NCBI GenBank assembly: GCA_020249265.1
Contig: JADCGA010000002.1
Span: forward strand, 1-64,000
Direction of reading: 5' to 3'
Source: Roseomonas sp.
GTDB taxonomy: Bacteria; Pseudomonadota; Alphaproteobacteria; Acetobacterales; Acetobacteraceae
Length of the DNA: 64,000 nt
Below are positions 48,084 to 58,152 of the stretch, piece by piece. The translations under genes and the position numbers were made by a program. How positions within the stretch are numbered: the stretch's first letter is position 1; every line of letters begins with the position of its first letter. The notes beneath the pieces were generated by a model. That model did no database searches. It saw nothing but the letters and a program-made list of their open reading frames with translations, and was not told the DNA's origin.

Positions 48084-49595
48084 ATGAATAGCGTCGGTTT
48101 CCCCTTGCTCAGCTTGCTCACCTTCCTCCCCTTGGCGGGGGTGGCGATTATCCTTGCAATTCGGGGTGATGAACAAACAGTCGCAAGTAACGCGCGCTGG
48201 ACTGCCCTTTGGACCAGCCTGATCACCTTCATGCTGTCCCTGGTTCTGTGGTTCCGCTTCGACAAGAATGAAGCTGATTTCCAGTTCGTCGAAAGGCTTG
48301 ATTGGCTCTCGGATTTTGGCGTGACCTATCACATGGGCGTGGACGGCATCTCCGTGCTGTTCGTCCTGCTGGCCACGCTGTTGACGCCCATCTGCATCCT
48401 ATCTTCCTGGGAAGCGGTGCAGAACCGGGTGCGCGAATACATGATCGCATTCCTGATCCTTGAGACCATGATGGTCGGCATGTTCTGCGCGCTGGACTTC
48501 GTGGTATTCTACATCTTCTTCGAAGGCGTGCTGATCCCGATGTTCCTGATCATCGGCGTATGGGGCGGGCAGCGGCGCGTTTATGCGGCCTTCAAGCTGT
48601 TCCTTTATACGCTGCTTGGCTCAGTGCTGATGCTGCTGGCTATTCTGCTGCTTTGGTACAAGGCCGGCACCACGGATATTGTGGAACTATTCACCCTCAC
48701 CATTCCGCCATCGCTGCAAACCTGGATTTTCCTGGCTTTCTTCGCGTCCTTCGCCGTCAAGGTGCCTATGTGGCCGGTGCATACCTGGCTGCCGGATGCG
48801 CATGTGGAAGCACCAACGGCGGGCTCCGTCATTCTGGCGGGTGTGCTGTTGAAGATGGGCGCCTACGGCTTTCTGCGCTTCAGCCTGCCCTTGCTGCCGG
48901 TGGCCAGTGCGGAATTCGCGCCCTGGATCTTCGCGCTTTCCATCGTCGCCATTGTCTATACCTCGCTGGTGGCTTTGGCGCAGGAGGATATGAAGAAGCT
49001 GATCGCTTATTCATCAGTTGCGCATATGGGCATCGTCACGCTTGGCATCTTCACCTTCACGCAGCAGGGGCTATCGGGCGCGCTGTTCACCATGCTGTCG
49101 CATGGTGTGGTTTCAAGCGCGCTGTTCCTTTGTGTGGGCGTTTTGTATGACCGGGTGCATTCGCGCGAGATTATGCGTTACGGCGGGGTGGCGAAGATCA
49201 TGCCAGCCTATGCACTTGTGTTTATGCTGTTCACCATGGCCTCTGTCGCGCTGCCTGGGTTGGCTGGCTTCCCGGGTGAATTGCTCGTGATCCTGGGCGC
49301 CTGGAAGGTGAACCCTTGGGTCGCCTTTGGCGCAGCGCTCGGCATGATCCTGGGTGCTGCCTATATGCTTTACCTCTACCGCCGCGTTGTTTTCGGGCGT
49401 ATTACGCGGGATGATTTGCGTGGCCTGCTGGATCTCTCGCCGCGCGAATATGCGGTATTCGCGCCGCTGATCGTGCTCACGATCTGGATGGGCATTTATC
49501 CGCAAAGCTTCCTTTCCTTCTTTGAAGCCTCCGTCGCGGCCCTGGTGGAACGGCATCACGCCGCGCTCGGCGCGGCACGGCTCGCGGGGTTGTAA
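48084..49595 (+). CDS. nuoM: NADH-quinone oxidoreductase subunit M
   Basis: Antiporter-like pumping subunit (ND4), 503 residues. GVDGISVLFVLLATLLTP, FEGVLIPMFLIIGVWGG, VHTWLPDAHVEAPTAGSV and KKLIAYSSVAHMGIV are conserved. The ATG lies two bases after the nuoL stop. Confidence 0.97.
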   Translation: MNSVGFPLLSLLTFLPLAGVAIILAIRGDEQTVASNARWTALWTSLITFMLSLVLWFRFDKNEADFQFVERLDWLSDFGVTYHMGVDGISVLFVLLATLLTPICILSSWEAVQNRVREYMIAFLILETMMVGMFCALDFVVFYIFFEGVLIPMFLIIGVWGGQRRVYAAFKLFLYTLLGSVLMLLAILLLWYKAGTTDIVELFTLTIPPSLQTWIFLAFFASFAVKVPMWPVHTWLPDAHVEAPTAGSVILAGVLLKMGAYGFLRFSLPLLPVASAEFAPWIFALSIVAIVYTSLVALAQEDMKKLIAYSSVAHMGIVTLGIFTFTQQGLSGALFTMLSHGVVSSALFLCVGVLYDRVHSREIMRYGGVAKIMPAYALVFMLFTMASVALPGLAGFPGELLVILGAWKVNPWVAFGAALGMILGAAYMLYLYRRVVFGRITRDDLRGLLDLSPREYAVFAPLIVLTIWMGIYPQSFLSFFEASVAALVERHHAALGAARLAGL

Positions 49596-49599
49596 GATC

Positions 49600-51021
49600 A
49601 TGAACTGGATGCTCGCCCTGCCTGAGATGGTGCTGGCCTGCGCTGGCCTAGCCATTCTGATGATTGGTGTGCTGCCGCGGCAGAATATGTTCTTCGGCTG
49701 TACCATGGCCTCCATCGGTGCATTGGTGGTGACTGCGGCTTTGGTGCTGACCGTGCCGGATGGCACTGGCTTTTCCGGCCAGGTGATTTCCGATGGCTTC
49801 GCGCGTTTCATGAAGCTGTTGGTGCTTCTGGGTGCGGCCATCGGCATGCTGATGGCGCTGGACTTCAATACGCGCGAAGGGCTGGATCGTTTCGAATATC
49901 CGGTACTGCTGTTATTCGCGACACTCGGCATGTTGATCATGCTGAGTGCGAATGATTTTATGACTGTCTATATCGGGTTGGAGTTGCTTTCGCTCAGCCT
50001 TTACGTAGTCGCGGCCTTTCATCGGGATAATGAGCAATCCGCTGAAGCCGGCTTAAAATACTTCGTGCTGGGTGCCCTGGCTTCGGGCCTGTTCCTTTAT
50101 GGTGCGTCGCTGGTTTATGGCTTTGCCGGCACCACCAGTTTTGAACGCATCGCGCAGGCATTGCTCGACCCCGCCGGCCGCAGCCAGGGGCTGACGGTTG
50201 GGCTCATCTTCATCCTGGCTGGCCTTGCCTTCAAGGTTTCCGCCGTGCCGTTTCATATGTGGACGCCCGATGTCTATGAAGGCGCACCCACACCCGTGAC
50301 GGCGTTCTTCGCGGCAGCCCCGAAAGTGGCGGCGATTGCCTTGCTCACCCGCGTCCTGGCCGGGCCTTTCGCGGAACTCGCCGCGCAATGGCAGCAGGTG
50401 ATCGTTTTGATGTCACTCGCTTCCATGGTGCTTGGCGCGCTCGCCGCCGTTGGGCAGCGCGATATCAAGCGGCTGATGGCCTATTCCTCCATCGGCCATA
50501 TTGGCTATGCGCTGATGGGCCTTGCGGTGGCGAGTGACGAAGGCCTCCATGGCCTCATCGTTTATATGGCGATCTACCTTGCCATGAATCTAGGCGCCTT
50601 TGCGGTGCTGATCGCCATGCGCCGTCAAGGCAAGGCCGTGTCGCGCATTGAAGATCTGGCCGGGCTTGGCAAGACCGATCCTGCCATGGCGATGTGGATG
50701 ACGGTCTTCATGTTCTCCATGGCTGGCATCCCGCCACTCGCGGGGTTCTTCGGTAAGCTTTATGTCTTTCTTGCCGCGGTGCAGGGCGGGTTTTGGACGC
50801 TTGCGGTTGTTGGCGTGCTGACCTCGGTGATTTCGGCCTTTTATTATCTACGCGTCGTCAAGGTGATGTATTTTGATGACGTGCAAGCGCCGCTCGATGC
50901 GCGCCCGCAGACGCTGACGATGGTGATGGGCATTTCCGGCATTTTCACCACGCTGTTCTTCATCATGCCGGCGCCTTTGGTGCGCGCGGCGCAAGAAGCG
51001 GTTTCCGCGCTGCTCGGCTAA
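49600..51021 (+). CDS. nuoN: NADH-quinone oxidoreductase subunit N
   Basis: Third antiporter-like subunit (ND2), 473 residues. YIGLELLSLSLYVVAAFHR, HMWTPDVYEGAPTPVTAFFA and KRLMAYSSIGHIGYALMG are hallmarks. The ATG at 49600 is four bases after nuoM; the open frame before it is nuoM sequence. It closes complex I. birA follows after 26 bases, so the transcript may continue. Confidence 0.96.
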   Translation: MNWMLALPEMVLACAGLAILMIGVLPRQNMFFGCTMASIGALVVTAALVLTVPDGTGFSGQVISDGFARFMKLLVLLGAAIGMLMALDFNTREGLDRFEYPVLLLFATLGMLIMLSANDFMTVYIGLELLSLSLYVVAAFHRDNEQSAEAGLKYFVLGALASGLFLYGASLVYGFAGTTSFERIAQALLDPAGRSQGLTVGLIFILAGLAFKVSAVPFHMWTPDVYEGAPTPVTAFFAAAPKVAAIALLTRVLAGPFAELAAQWQQVIVLMSLASMVLGALAAVGQRDIKRLMAYSSIGHIGYALMGLAVASDEGLHGLIVYMAIYLAMNLGAFAVLIAMRRQGKAVSRIEDLAGLGKTDPAMAMWMTVFMFSMAGIPPLAGFFGKLYVFLAAVQGGFWTLAVVGVLTSVISAFYYLRVVKVMYFDDVQAPLDARPQTLTMVMGISGIFTTLFFIMPAPLVRAAQEAVSALLG

Positions 51022-51047
51022 TGCCGGGCGCGCGGGGGTAAGCGCGC

Positions 51048-51770
51048 GTGAAGTTTCGCCTTGAATGTCATAAGGTGCTGGAAAGCACCTCCTCCCTGGT
51101 CAAGCAACGCGCCGAAGCCGGAGAGGCTGAGGGGCTTGCCATCCAAGCTCTGCGCCAAAGCGCGGGCAGGGGAAGGCAGGGCAGGGGATGGGACAGCCCG
51201 GCGGGCAATCTGTACCTTTCTGTGTTGTTGCGGCCTGAGGTGCCGCTCAGGGATGCACCGCAATGGTCCTTTGTGGCGGCGGTGGCGCTCGCGGAAACGC
51301 TCAACGCGTTTTTGCCGGAAGCAGCGACGCCCAAACTGAAATGGCCGAATGATCTGCTGCTGCAAGGCGCCAAGGCTGCGGGCATTTTGGTGGAAACGGG
51401 TATCGCGCCAAGCCATGCGCTGGATTGGATCTGCGTCGGCATTGGCGTGAATATCATGAGCAAACCCAGCCTCCCGGATCGGCACACCGCCTGTCTTGCG
51501 GAATACCTGGCCGCCCCGCCAGCGCCGGAAGCCTTGACGCAAAGCCTGCTGGAAAGTCTGGCGCATTGGCATGGCATCATGCTGCAACAGGGCTTCGCGC
51601 CCATCCGTGAAGCCTGGCTGCTTCACGCGCCCGCCATGGGCGCCGCAATTTCACTCAAACGCGATGGCGGGCTATTGGAAGGCGCCTTTGCCGGGCTGTC
51701 GCCCGAAGGCGGACTACTGCTTGCCAAAGACAACCAAGTTCAGCTTATTCTGGCCGGGGAGATCATGTGA
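51048..51770 (+). CDS. birA: Biotin--[acetyl-CoA-carboxylase] ligase
   Basis: Attaches biotin to the carboxyl carrier protein through biotinyl-AMP. SAGRGRQGRGWDSPAGNLYLS is the nucleotide/biotin loop, and KWPNDLLLQGAKAAGILVE is the second core motif. The protein has 240 residues and no N-terminal HTH domain, so it is an enzyme only, not a repressor of biotin genes. GTG start. It follows nuoN and precedes coaX, an order common in alphaproteobacteria. Confidence 0.93.
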   Translation: MKFRLECHKVLESTSSLVKQRAEAGEAEGLAIQALRQSAGRGRQGRGWDSPAGNLYLSVLLRPEVPLRDAPQWSFVAAVALAETLNAFLPEAATPKLKWPNDLLLQGAKAAGILVETGIAPSHALDWICVGIGVNIMSKPSLPDRHTACLAEYLAAPPAPEALTQSLLESLAHWHGIMLQQGFAPIREAWLLHAPAMGAAISLKRDGGLLEGAFAGLSPEGGLLLAKDNQVQLILAGEIM

Positions 51771-51773
51771 CCC

Positions 51774-52592
51774 ATGCTGCTTGCGATTGATGCCGGCAAT
51801 ACGAATGTTGTCTTCGCGGTCCATGACGGCACGGAATGGCGCGGGCGCTGGCGCATTGCCACACGTGCGGACCGCACATCGGATGAATATGCGGTTTGGC
51901 TGCTCGCCCTTTTTCAGCATGCCGGCCTGAAGCCCAATGATATCCTGCGCTGTGTCATCGGCACGGTAGTGCCTGCCGCGCTTTACAATCTGCGCCGGCT
52001 TTGCCGCGAATGGATGGATTGCGAACCGCTGATCGCGCGCGCGCCGCTCGATTGGGGGTTTGATATTCGCGTCGACCGGCCGGAAGAAGTGGGCGCCGAC
52101 CGCCTGCTGAATGCGCTTGCCGCCCATACGCGCTATGGTGGTCCGCTAATCGTGATTGATTTCGGCACTGCCACCACTTTCGATGTGGTGCACAGCGATG
52201 GATCCTATCTGGGCGGCGCGATTTCGCCCGGCATCAATCTTTCCATCGAAGCGCTGCACAAGGCGGCAGCCCGGCTGCCGCGCATTGGCATTGGTCGCCC
52301 GCAATCCGTCATTGGGCGCGCCACCGTGCCCGCCATGCAATCCGGCATCTACTGGGGCTATGTCGGCCTGGTGGAGGGCATAGTATCGCGCATCAAGGCG
52401 GAATATGGCGGCCCCATGAAGGTCATCGGCACGGGCGGCCTTGCCCCGCTATTCGCCGAAGGCACCCTTGTCATTGAAAGAACCGATCCCGACATAACCC
52501 TGGAAGGGTTGCGCCTGCTGGCCGAGCGCAATCCTTCTTCTGTCTTCCACCAGAGCGCGCTCCGCGATCCCCTCAGATCGGATTCTGATTAG
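51774..52592 (+). CDS. coaX: Type III pantothenate kinase
   Basis: First step of coenzyme A synthesis, phosphorylating pantothenate. ASKHA-fold motifs are present: [17 protein letters not shown] at the start, [36 protein letters not shown] in the middle, and [15 protein letters not shown]. The length of 272 is slightly above average. It starts three bases after birA and is followed four bases later by the RNase J gene. Confidence 0.94.
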   Translation: MLLAIDAGNTNVVFAVHDGTEWRGRWRIATRADRTSDEYAVWLLALFQHAGLKPNDILRCVIGTVVPAALYNLRRLCREWMDCEPLIARAPLDWGFDIRVDRPEEVGADRLLNALAAHTRYGGPLIVIDFGTATTFDVVHSDGSYLGGAISPGINLSIEALHKAAARLPRIGIGRPQSVIGRATVPAMQSGIYWGYVGLVEGIVSRIKAEYGGPMKVIGTGGLAPLFAEGTLVIERTDPDITLEGLRLLAERNPSSVFHQSALRDPLRSDSD

Positions 52593-52596
52593 CACC

Positions 52597-54243
52597 ATGA
52601 ATGTCATGACTGGCGATCTTGCCTTTATCCCGCTGGGCGGGACGGGTGAGATCGGAATGAACCTTAATGTCTATCGCTGTGATGGCGCCTTGCTGGCAGT
52701 GGATTGCGGGCTCGGCTTTGCCGGGCCGGATCAGCCAGAAGCCGATATCATGGTGCCGGACGCGGCCTGGCTTGCCGAAAACCGCAGCGCTTTGCTTGGC
52801 CTGATCATCACCCATGCGCATGAAGACCATATCGGGGCGGTGGTGCATTTGTGGCGGCAATTGCGCTGCCCCATCTATGGCACTGCCTTCGTGCTTTCCG
52901 TGCTGCGCCGCAAGCTTGGTGAAGCCGGCATGATCCATGAAGTGCGCTTGCTGGAATTGCCGCCCGGTGGGCGCGTGAAGCTTGGCCCGTTTGATTGCAG
53001 TTTCATCCCCGTGACGCATTCCATCCCGGAAGCCCAGGCGCTGGTGCTGCGCACGCCCTACGGCTTGGTGCTTCATACGGGCGATTGGAAGCTTGACCCC
53101 CAACCGCTGATCGGCCCGCCCACGGATGAAGGCGCCTTCGCCAGGCTTGGCGAAGAAGGCGTGCTCGCCATGGTGTGCGATTCGACCAATGCCATAGTTG
53201 AAGGCCATTCGGGCAGTGAGGCAGAAGTGCGTTCCTCCCTCACTGAATTGATCAAGGGGCTGAAGGGGCGCGTGGCGGTTACCTGCTTCGCTTCGAATGT
53301 TGCGCGGCTTGAAAGCATTGCGGTCGCCGGACGCGCGGCGGGGCGGCAAGTGGCGTTGCTGGGGCGGTCTTTGCGCAATATGGAAGCCTCGGCGCGGGAA
53401 TGCGGCTATCTGAAATCCCTGCCGCCCTTTTTGGATGAAGCGGAAGCGGGCTTTTTGCCTGATGATGAGATTCTGCTGATCTGCACTGGCAGCCAAGGGG
53501 AACCGCGTTCCGCCATGGCGAAGATCGCGGAAGACAAGCACCCGGCCATTGCGCTCGGTGAAGGCGATACGGTGATCTTCTCCTCTCGCCAGATACCGGG
53601 GAATGAGGTCGCCATTCAGCGCGTGCAGGATGGGCTGGTGCGCCGTGGTTGCCGCCTGATTACCGATGAACAGGCTATGGTGCATGTGTCCGGCCACCCG
53701 GCGCGCGAAGAACTGCGCCGCCTTTACGCGCTGGTAAAACCGCGCATTGCGGTGCCGGTGCATGGCGAATGGCGGCATATGCAGGAACATGCGGATCTGG
53801 CGCGCATCGCCGGCGCCAAGCCTGTGCTGCTGAATGATGGCGATGTGCTGCGCCTTTCCGGCAATCGGGCTGAGGTGATTGAAGCTGTCCCCACTGGCCG
53901 CCTTGCCGTGGATGGCGATAGGCTTTTGCCACTGGATGGCGATGTGATCGCCGCGCGCCGACGCATGATGTTCAATGGTGTGGTGCTGGCTTCCGTCGCA
54001 CTGGACCGGCAGGGCAAGGTGCTTAGCGATCCCGTGATCACCGCCCCTGGCCTTTTCGCCGAGCAGGACCCCGAACCTGGGCTGGTTGCCGCCGAGCTTC
54101 GCCGCAGCATTGCCGATCTGCCGGCTGGCTTGCGCGATGATGATGAAACGCTGCGCGAATCGCTACGTGCCGCCTTGCGCAAGGCGCTGGGGCGGCGCTT
54201 CAAGAAGCGACCCAATGTCGAAATCCACGTGATCAGGGTTTAA
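52597..54243 (+). CDS. rnj: Ribonuclease J
   Basis: Metallo-beta-lactamase/beta-CASP ribonuclease with endo- and 5'-exonuclease activity in mRNA and rRNA processing. THAHEDHIGA is the zinc motif; LHTGDWKLD, CDSTNA and the later HVSGHPAREELRRLY and PVHGEWRHM complete it. The length of 548 is typical. A compact C-terminal domain ends in RPNVEIHVIRV. The DUF1467 gene follows 3 bases after the stop. Confidence 0.93.
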   Translation: MNVMTGDLAFIPLGGTGEIGMNLNVYRCDGALLAVDCGLGFAGPDQPEADIMVPDAAWLAENRSALLGLIITHAHEDHIGAVVHLWRQLRCPIYGTAFVLSVLRRKLGEAGMIHEVRLLELPPGGRVKLGPFDCSFIPVTHSIPEAQALVLRTPYGLVLHTGDWKLDPQPLIGPPTDEGAFARLGEEGVLAMVCDSTNAIVEGHSGSEAEVRSSLTELIKGLKGRVAVTCFASNVARLESIAVAGRAAGRQVALLGRSLRNMEASARECGYLKSLPPFLDEAEAGFLPDDEILLICTGSQGEPRSAMAKIAEDKHPAIALGEGDTVIFSSRQIPGNEVAIQRVQDGLVRRGCRLITDEQAMVHVSGHPAREELRRLYALVKPRIAVPVHGEWRHMQEHADLARIAGAKPVLLNDGDVLRLSGNRAEVIEAVPTGRLAVDGDRLLPLDGDVIAARRRMMFNGVVLASVALDRQGKVLSDPVITAPGLFAEQDPEPGLVAAELRRSIADLPAGLRDDDETLRESLRAALRKALGRRFKKRPNVEIHVIRV

Positions 54244-54246
54244 GCC

Positions 54247-54510
54247 ATGTCGGTCTTCACCGGCGTCATTATCTATCTGCTGATCTGGTGGCTCGCGCTG
54301 TTCTGCGTGCTCCCGATCGGCACTCGCCCACAATCCCAAGGCAAGATGGAAGAAGGCGGCTGGCGCGGCGCGCCGCAAAAGCATCTGATGGGCTGGAAGC
54401 TGCTTGGCACCACCGCGCTGGCGGGGGTGATTTGGGGGGCGGTTTGGTGGCTGATTGAAAGCGAATGGCTTTCTTTCCGGACCGGCATCCTCGCAATGCC
54501 CACCAATTAA
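54247..54510 (+). CDS. DUF1467 membrane protein
   Basis: A short protein of 87 residues with two transmembrane segments (about 5-24 and 50-70) and the conserved LPIGTRPQSQG loop, matching DUF1467 of alphaproteobacteria. Function unknown. It is the last gene of the birA-coaX-rnj run, closed by a terminator 4 bases after the stop. Confidence 0.88.
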   Translation: MSVFTGVIIYLLIWWLALFCVLPIGTRPQSQGKMEEGGWRGAPQKHLMGWKLLGTTALAGVIWGAVWWLIESEWLSFRTGILAMPTN

Positions 54511-54514
54511 GCGA

Positions 54515-54538
54515 AAAACCGACCCTGGGGTCGGTTTT
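54515..54538 (+). terminator. Intrinsic terminator after DUF1467 gene
   Basis: aaaaccgacc and ggtcggtttt form a perfect 10-bp stem with a four-base loop. The descending arm itself supplies the T run. It ends the nuo/birA/rnj transcription unit. Confidence 0.85.
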
Positions 54539-54619
54539 GCCTTATGTTCGGGCAATGTCAGTCTGGTAGCCGCTTTTTTGACCTTGCTCATGACTCTTTT
54601 TGATTGAGCCTTTGAAGCT

Positions 54620-54731
54620 GGTCCGCCATCCTAACACTCGAGAGGAGGGTTGGTTCCTTCCTCTACCGTGTGACTGGCGTTTCCTCCCTAAACTTGGGCC
54701 GCTGCCTGATGGTAGCGGCCTTCTCTTTTTT
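54620..54731 (+). ncRNA. Candidate small RNA before proS
   Basis: This segment lies between two terminators and has no protein gene. A stem of AGAGGAGG (54641-54648) and CCTtCCTCT (54656-54664) with a 7-base loop is followed by an unpaired stretch with tttcctccct, an anti-Shine-Dalgarno-like sequence, and then a strong terminator. Hairpin, single-stranded CU-rich seed and terminator is the layout of Hfq-dependent sRNAs in alphaproteobacteria. No convincing promoter was found and the 5' end is a guess. Confidence 0.4.
54697..54731 (+). terminator. Strong intrinsic terminator without an upstream gene
   Basis: ggccgctgcc and ggtagcggcc pair over 10 bp around tgat, followed by ttctctttttt. The T run shows it acts on the plus strand. 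The previous operon already ends at 54538, so something else must be transcribed through 54540-54696. Confidence 0.85.
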
Positions 54732-54911
54732 AAATGTTTGTCCTGCCCGCTGGCAAGCATGAAAATGCCACAAACGCGCCCCAAATGACGAATTGCTGCG
54801 TCGCACAATAAATTCCTGATCTTTTATTGCGCGGTGGGGCAGGTGATTCCCCCGGAAACACTTCTGGACTAGGGTGCGCTCCCCGTCGCTAGACATTGAA
54901 GGATGAGAACC

Positions 54912-56225
54912 TTGCGCCTTACTCGCGCCTTTCTGCCGACCCTTAAGGAAACCCCGGCCGAGGCGCAAATCGCCTCTCACCGCCTCATGCTGCGTGCGGG
55001 GCTGATCCGCCAGACCTCGGCGGGGATTTATGCGTGGCTGCCGGCGGGCTTGCGCGTGCTGCGCCGCGTTGAACAGATTGTGCGCGAAGAACAGGACCGC
55101 GCCGGGGCGCATGAAATCCTGATGCCGACCATCCAGCCGGCTGAGCTGTGGCGCGAAAGCGGGCGCTATGATGATTACGGCAAGGAAATGCTCCGCATTC
55201 GCGACAGGCATGAACGCGAAATGCTCTTCGGCCCGACCAATGAGGAAATGGTCACCGATATCTTCAAGCAATTCGCCAAATCCTATCGCGATTTGCCGCG
55301 CAACCTGTATCACATTCAGTGGAAGTTTCGCGATGAAGTGCGCCCGCGTTTTGGCGTGATGCGTGGGCGTGAATTCCTGATGAAGGATGCCTATTCCTTT
55401 GATCTCACCAAGGAAGGTGCGCAGCATTCCTATCGGCAGATGTTCCTGGCCTATCTGCGCACCTTTGCGCGCATGGGCCTGAAGGCCATTCCGATGCGCG
55501 CAGATACGGGGCCGATTGGCGGCAATCTGTCGCATGAATTCATCATCCTGGCTGAGACCGGCGAAAGCCAGGTTTTCGTGAGCCGCGATCTGCTGGAACG
55601 CGATGTGCTGGCCGAAGCGCCGGATTACGATAGCGATTTGACCGCGCAGGTGGATTTCTGGACCAGCCATTACGCCGCCACTGAAGAAATGCACGACGAA
55701 GCCGCCTGGGCCGCGCTTTCAGAAGACAAGCGCGTTTCCGCCCGCGGCATTGAAGTGGGTCATATCTTTTATTTCGGCACCAAATATAGCGCGGCTATGG
55801 GCATGGCCGTGACCGGGCCGGATGGCAATGCCGTTATCCCGGAAATGGGAAGCTATGGCATTGGTGTGTCGCGCCTGGTGGGTGCTCTGATCGAAGCCAA
55901 TCATGATGAAGCTGGCATCAAATGGCCGGATGCGGTCGCACCCTGGTCGGCGGCTATCCTGAATCTGCGCCCCGGTGATGGCGCAACCGATACGATGTGT
56001 GAAACACTTTACGCGCGGCTGGGTGCGGAGCACGCGGTTTATGATGATCGCCCAGCGCGCGCTGGTGAGAAATTTGCCGATGCCGATCTGATGGGCTTTC
56101 CCTGGCAGGCCATTATCGGCCCGCGCGGTGCCGCTGCCGGTCGCGTGGAACTGAAACGCCGCATGACTGGTGAGCGTCAGGAAGTCTCGCTCGAAGACGC
56201 CATCACCCGCATCAAGGGCGGCTGA
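54912..56225 (+). CDS. proS: Proline--tRNA ligase (short form)
   Basis: Class II synthetase charging tRNA-Pro. It begins [34 protein letters not shown]. Motif 2 lies in [25 protein letters not shown]. The editing (INS) domain between motifs 2 and 3 is absent, as in alphaproteobacterial and mitochondrial enzymes. The TTG at 54912 (437 residues) is preferred because AAGGA lies 8 bases before it and it matches the family start. The ATG at 54903 has the same AAGG abutting it and would add three residues. Confidence 0.93.
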   Translation: MRLTRAFLPTLKETPAEAQIASHRLMLRAGLIRQTSAGIYAWLPAGLRVLRRVEQIVREEQDRAGAHEILMPTIQPAELWRESGRYDDYGKEMLRIRDRHEREMLFGPTNEEMVTDIFKQFAKSYRDLPRNLYHIQWKFRDEVRPRFGVMRGREFLMKDAYSFDLTKEGAQHSYRQMFLAYLRTFARMGLKAIPMRADTGPIGGNLSHEFIILAETGESQVFVSRDLLERDVLAEAPDYDSDLTAQVDFWTSHYAATEEMHDEAAWAALSEDKRVSARGIEVGHIFYFGTKYSAAMGMAVTGPDGNAVIPEMGSYGIGVSRLVGALIEANHDEAGIKWPDAVAPWSAAILNLRPGDGATDTMCETLYARLGAEHAVYDDRPARAGEKFADADLMGFPWQAIIGPRGAAAGRVELKRRMTGERQEVSLEDAITRIKGG

Positions 56226-56231
56226 GCCAGC

Positions 56232-57479
56232 ATGTTCAACGCCTTTGAGCGTATGGTCGCCTTCCGCTATTTGCGCGCGCGGAAGGGGGAACGCTTTGTC
56301 TCGGTGATTGCGATTTTCTCGCTGGTTGGCATCGCGCTTGGCGTTGCCACGCTGATCATTGTCATGAGCGTGATGAATGGCTTCCGCCATGAATTGCTTG
56401 GGCGCATTCTTGGGCTGAATGGGCATCTTGGTATTTATGCCGTGGGCTCATCCTTCACCGATTTTGATGATGTGGCGGCGCGTATTCGCGCCGTGCCGGG
56501 CGTGGTTTCCGCGACACCGATTGTGGAAGGCCAGGTGCTGATCACTTCTGATTCAGGCGGTGCCACAGGCGGGCTTGCGCGCGGCATCAGGCCCGAGGAT
56601 TTGCGCGCGCGGTCCTTGATTGCTGATGGCATAAGGCTTGGCAACCTTGATGCGTTCGAAGGCGAGGATGCCATTATCATTGGCCGGCGCTTGGCCTCCC
56701 GCTTGCGTGTTTCAGTTGGCGATAATGTCAGCTTGGTTTCGCCCCAAGGGCGCACAACGGTTTTCGGCACAGTGCCGCGCGTGCGCGCCTATCGCGTGGT
56801 GGCTTTGTTTGATGTCGGCATGAATGAATATGACAGCAGCTTCGTCTTTCTGCCGCTGGAAGCCGCGCAGCTTTTTTTCCAGCAACGCGATGCTGCGACA
56901 CAGATCGAAGTTTTCGTGCAGGACCCGACCAGGCTGCGCGGCATCATGCGGCAAATCCAGGAAGCTGCCGGCAGTCGCGTAATCGTGCATTCCTGGCAGG
57001 ATGCCAATTCAAGCTTCTTCAATGCGGTGCAGGTGGAACGCAATGTGATGTTCCTGATCCTGACGCTGATCATCATTGTCGCTGCCTTCAATATCGTCTC
57101 AAGCCTGATCATGTTGGTGAAGGATAAGGGGCGCGATATCGCCGTGCTGCGCACCATGGGCGCCACCAAGGGCGCGGTGATGCGAATTTTCCTGCTGTGT
57201 GGTGCTTCCATTGGTGTGCTCGGCACCATGATCGGCTTTGTGCTGGGCTTGGTGTTTTGCCTGAATATCGAAAGCATCAGGCAGTTCCTGCAATCCCTGT
57301 CCGGCACAGAATTATTCAGCGCGGAGGTCTATTTCCTGACGCGCCTGCCCGCGATCCTGGATTACAATGAGGTAGCGCAGGTGGTGGCGATGGGGCTTGG
57401 CCTTTCTTTGCTGGCGACGCTTTACCCTTCCTGGCGCGCTGCGCGCACGGACCCGGTGGAGATGCTGCGCAATGAATGA
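56232..57479 (+). CDS. lolC: Lipoprotein-releasing ABC permease LolC/E
   Basis: Inner-membrane permease that extracts lipoproteins for transfer to LolA. 415 residues: [50 protein letters not shown] holds the first helix, a large periplasmic domain follows, and three helices lie at the C-terminus ([31 protein letters not shown]). Only one permease gene is present next to lolD, as usual in alphaproteobacteria where a single LolF-type protein replaces LolC and LolE. It starts 6 bases after proS. Confidence 0.92.
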   Translation: MFNAFERMVAFRYLRARKGERFVSVIAIFSLVGIALGVATLIIVMSVMNGFRHELLGRILGLNGHLGIYAVGSSFTDFDDVAARIRAVPGVVSATPIVEGQVLITSDSGGATGGLARGIRPEDLRARSLIADGIRLGNLDAFEGEDAIIIGRRLASRLRVSVGDNVSLVSPQGRTTVFGTVPRVRAYRVVALFDVGMNEYDSSFVFLPLEAAQLFFQQRDAATQIEVFVQDPTRLRGIMRQIQEAAGSRVIVHSWQDANSSFFNAVQVERNVMFLILTLIIIVAAFNIVSSLIMLVKDKGRDIAVLRTMGATKGAVMRIFLLCGASIGVLGTMIGFVLGLVFCLNIESIRQFLQSLSGTELFSAEVYFLTRLPAILDYNEVAQVVAMGLGLSLLATLYPSWRAARTDPVEMLRNE

Positions 57480-58152
57480 AGCGCCGCTCCGCCTCGCCGC
57501 TGTTGAACGCCGCTACCGCACCGAAGCGGGCGAATTGCCTGTTTTGCTTGGTGCTGACCTGACGATTGAGGCGGGCGAGATCGTGGCCTTGGTCGCGCCT
57601 TCCGGCACCGGCAAATCTACGCTGCTGCATCTGGCAGGCTTGCTCGAGAAGCCTGATGCGGGCGAGGTTTTCATTCAAGGCAAGCCCGCTGGTTCGCTTT
57701 CGGATGAGGCGCGCACCACCATCCGCCGCACCACCATCGGCTTTGTCTATCAATTCCATCATCTGCTGCCGGAATTCACCGCCGCCGAGAACATCATCCT
57801 GCCGCAACTCGCCGCCGGGAAAAGCCGCGCGGCGGCAACGGAGCGTGCCAAGGATTTGCTCGGGATTTTCGGCTTGCAAGCGCGGTTGGATCATCGCCCA
57901 GGCAAGCTTTCGGGCGGCGAACAGCAGCGTGTGGCCATTGCGCGCGCGCTGGCCAATCAGCCGCGGTTGCTATTGGCGGATGAACCCACCGGCAATCTGG
58001 ATGTCGCCACATCCGATCGTGTCTTTGCCGAATTGCTGGAACAGGTGCGCGGTCAGGGCCTGGCGGCGCTGATTGCGACGCATAACCCTGATCTGGCGCG
58101 GCGGATGGACCGGGTGGTGACGCTGCGGGATGGAAAGATCGTCAGCGGTTAG
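57472..58152 (+). CDS. lolD: Lipoprotein-releasing ABC ATPase LolD
   Basis: ATPase driving the Lol permease. Walker [10 protein letters not shown] near 42-50, [19 protein letters not shown] signature and [12 protein letters not shown] Walker B. 226 residues. The ATG at 57472 overlaps the lolC stop by 8 bases. Its TAG stop shares two bases with the stop of the convergent HupE-like gene. Confidence 0.95.
   Translation: MNEAPLRLAAVERRYRTEAGELPVLLGADLTIEAGEIVALVAPSGTGKSTLLHLAGLLEKPDAGEVFIQGKPAGSLSDEARTTIRRTTIGFVYQFHHLLPEFTAAENIILPQLAAGKSRAAATERAKDLLGIFGLQARLDHRPGKLSGGEQQRVAIARALANQPRLLLADEPTGNLDVATSDRVFAELLEQVRGQGLAALIATHNPDLARRMDRVVTLRDGKIVSG

Noticed and set aside
54600-54788. 62-codon open frame before proS
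   Set aside because: It runs straight through a strong terminator, lacks a ribosome binding site and matches nothing recognisable.
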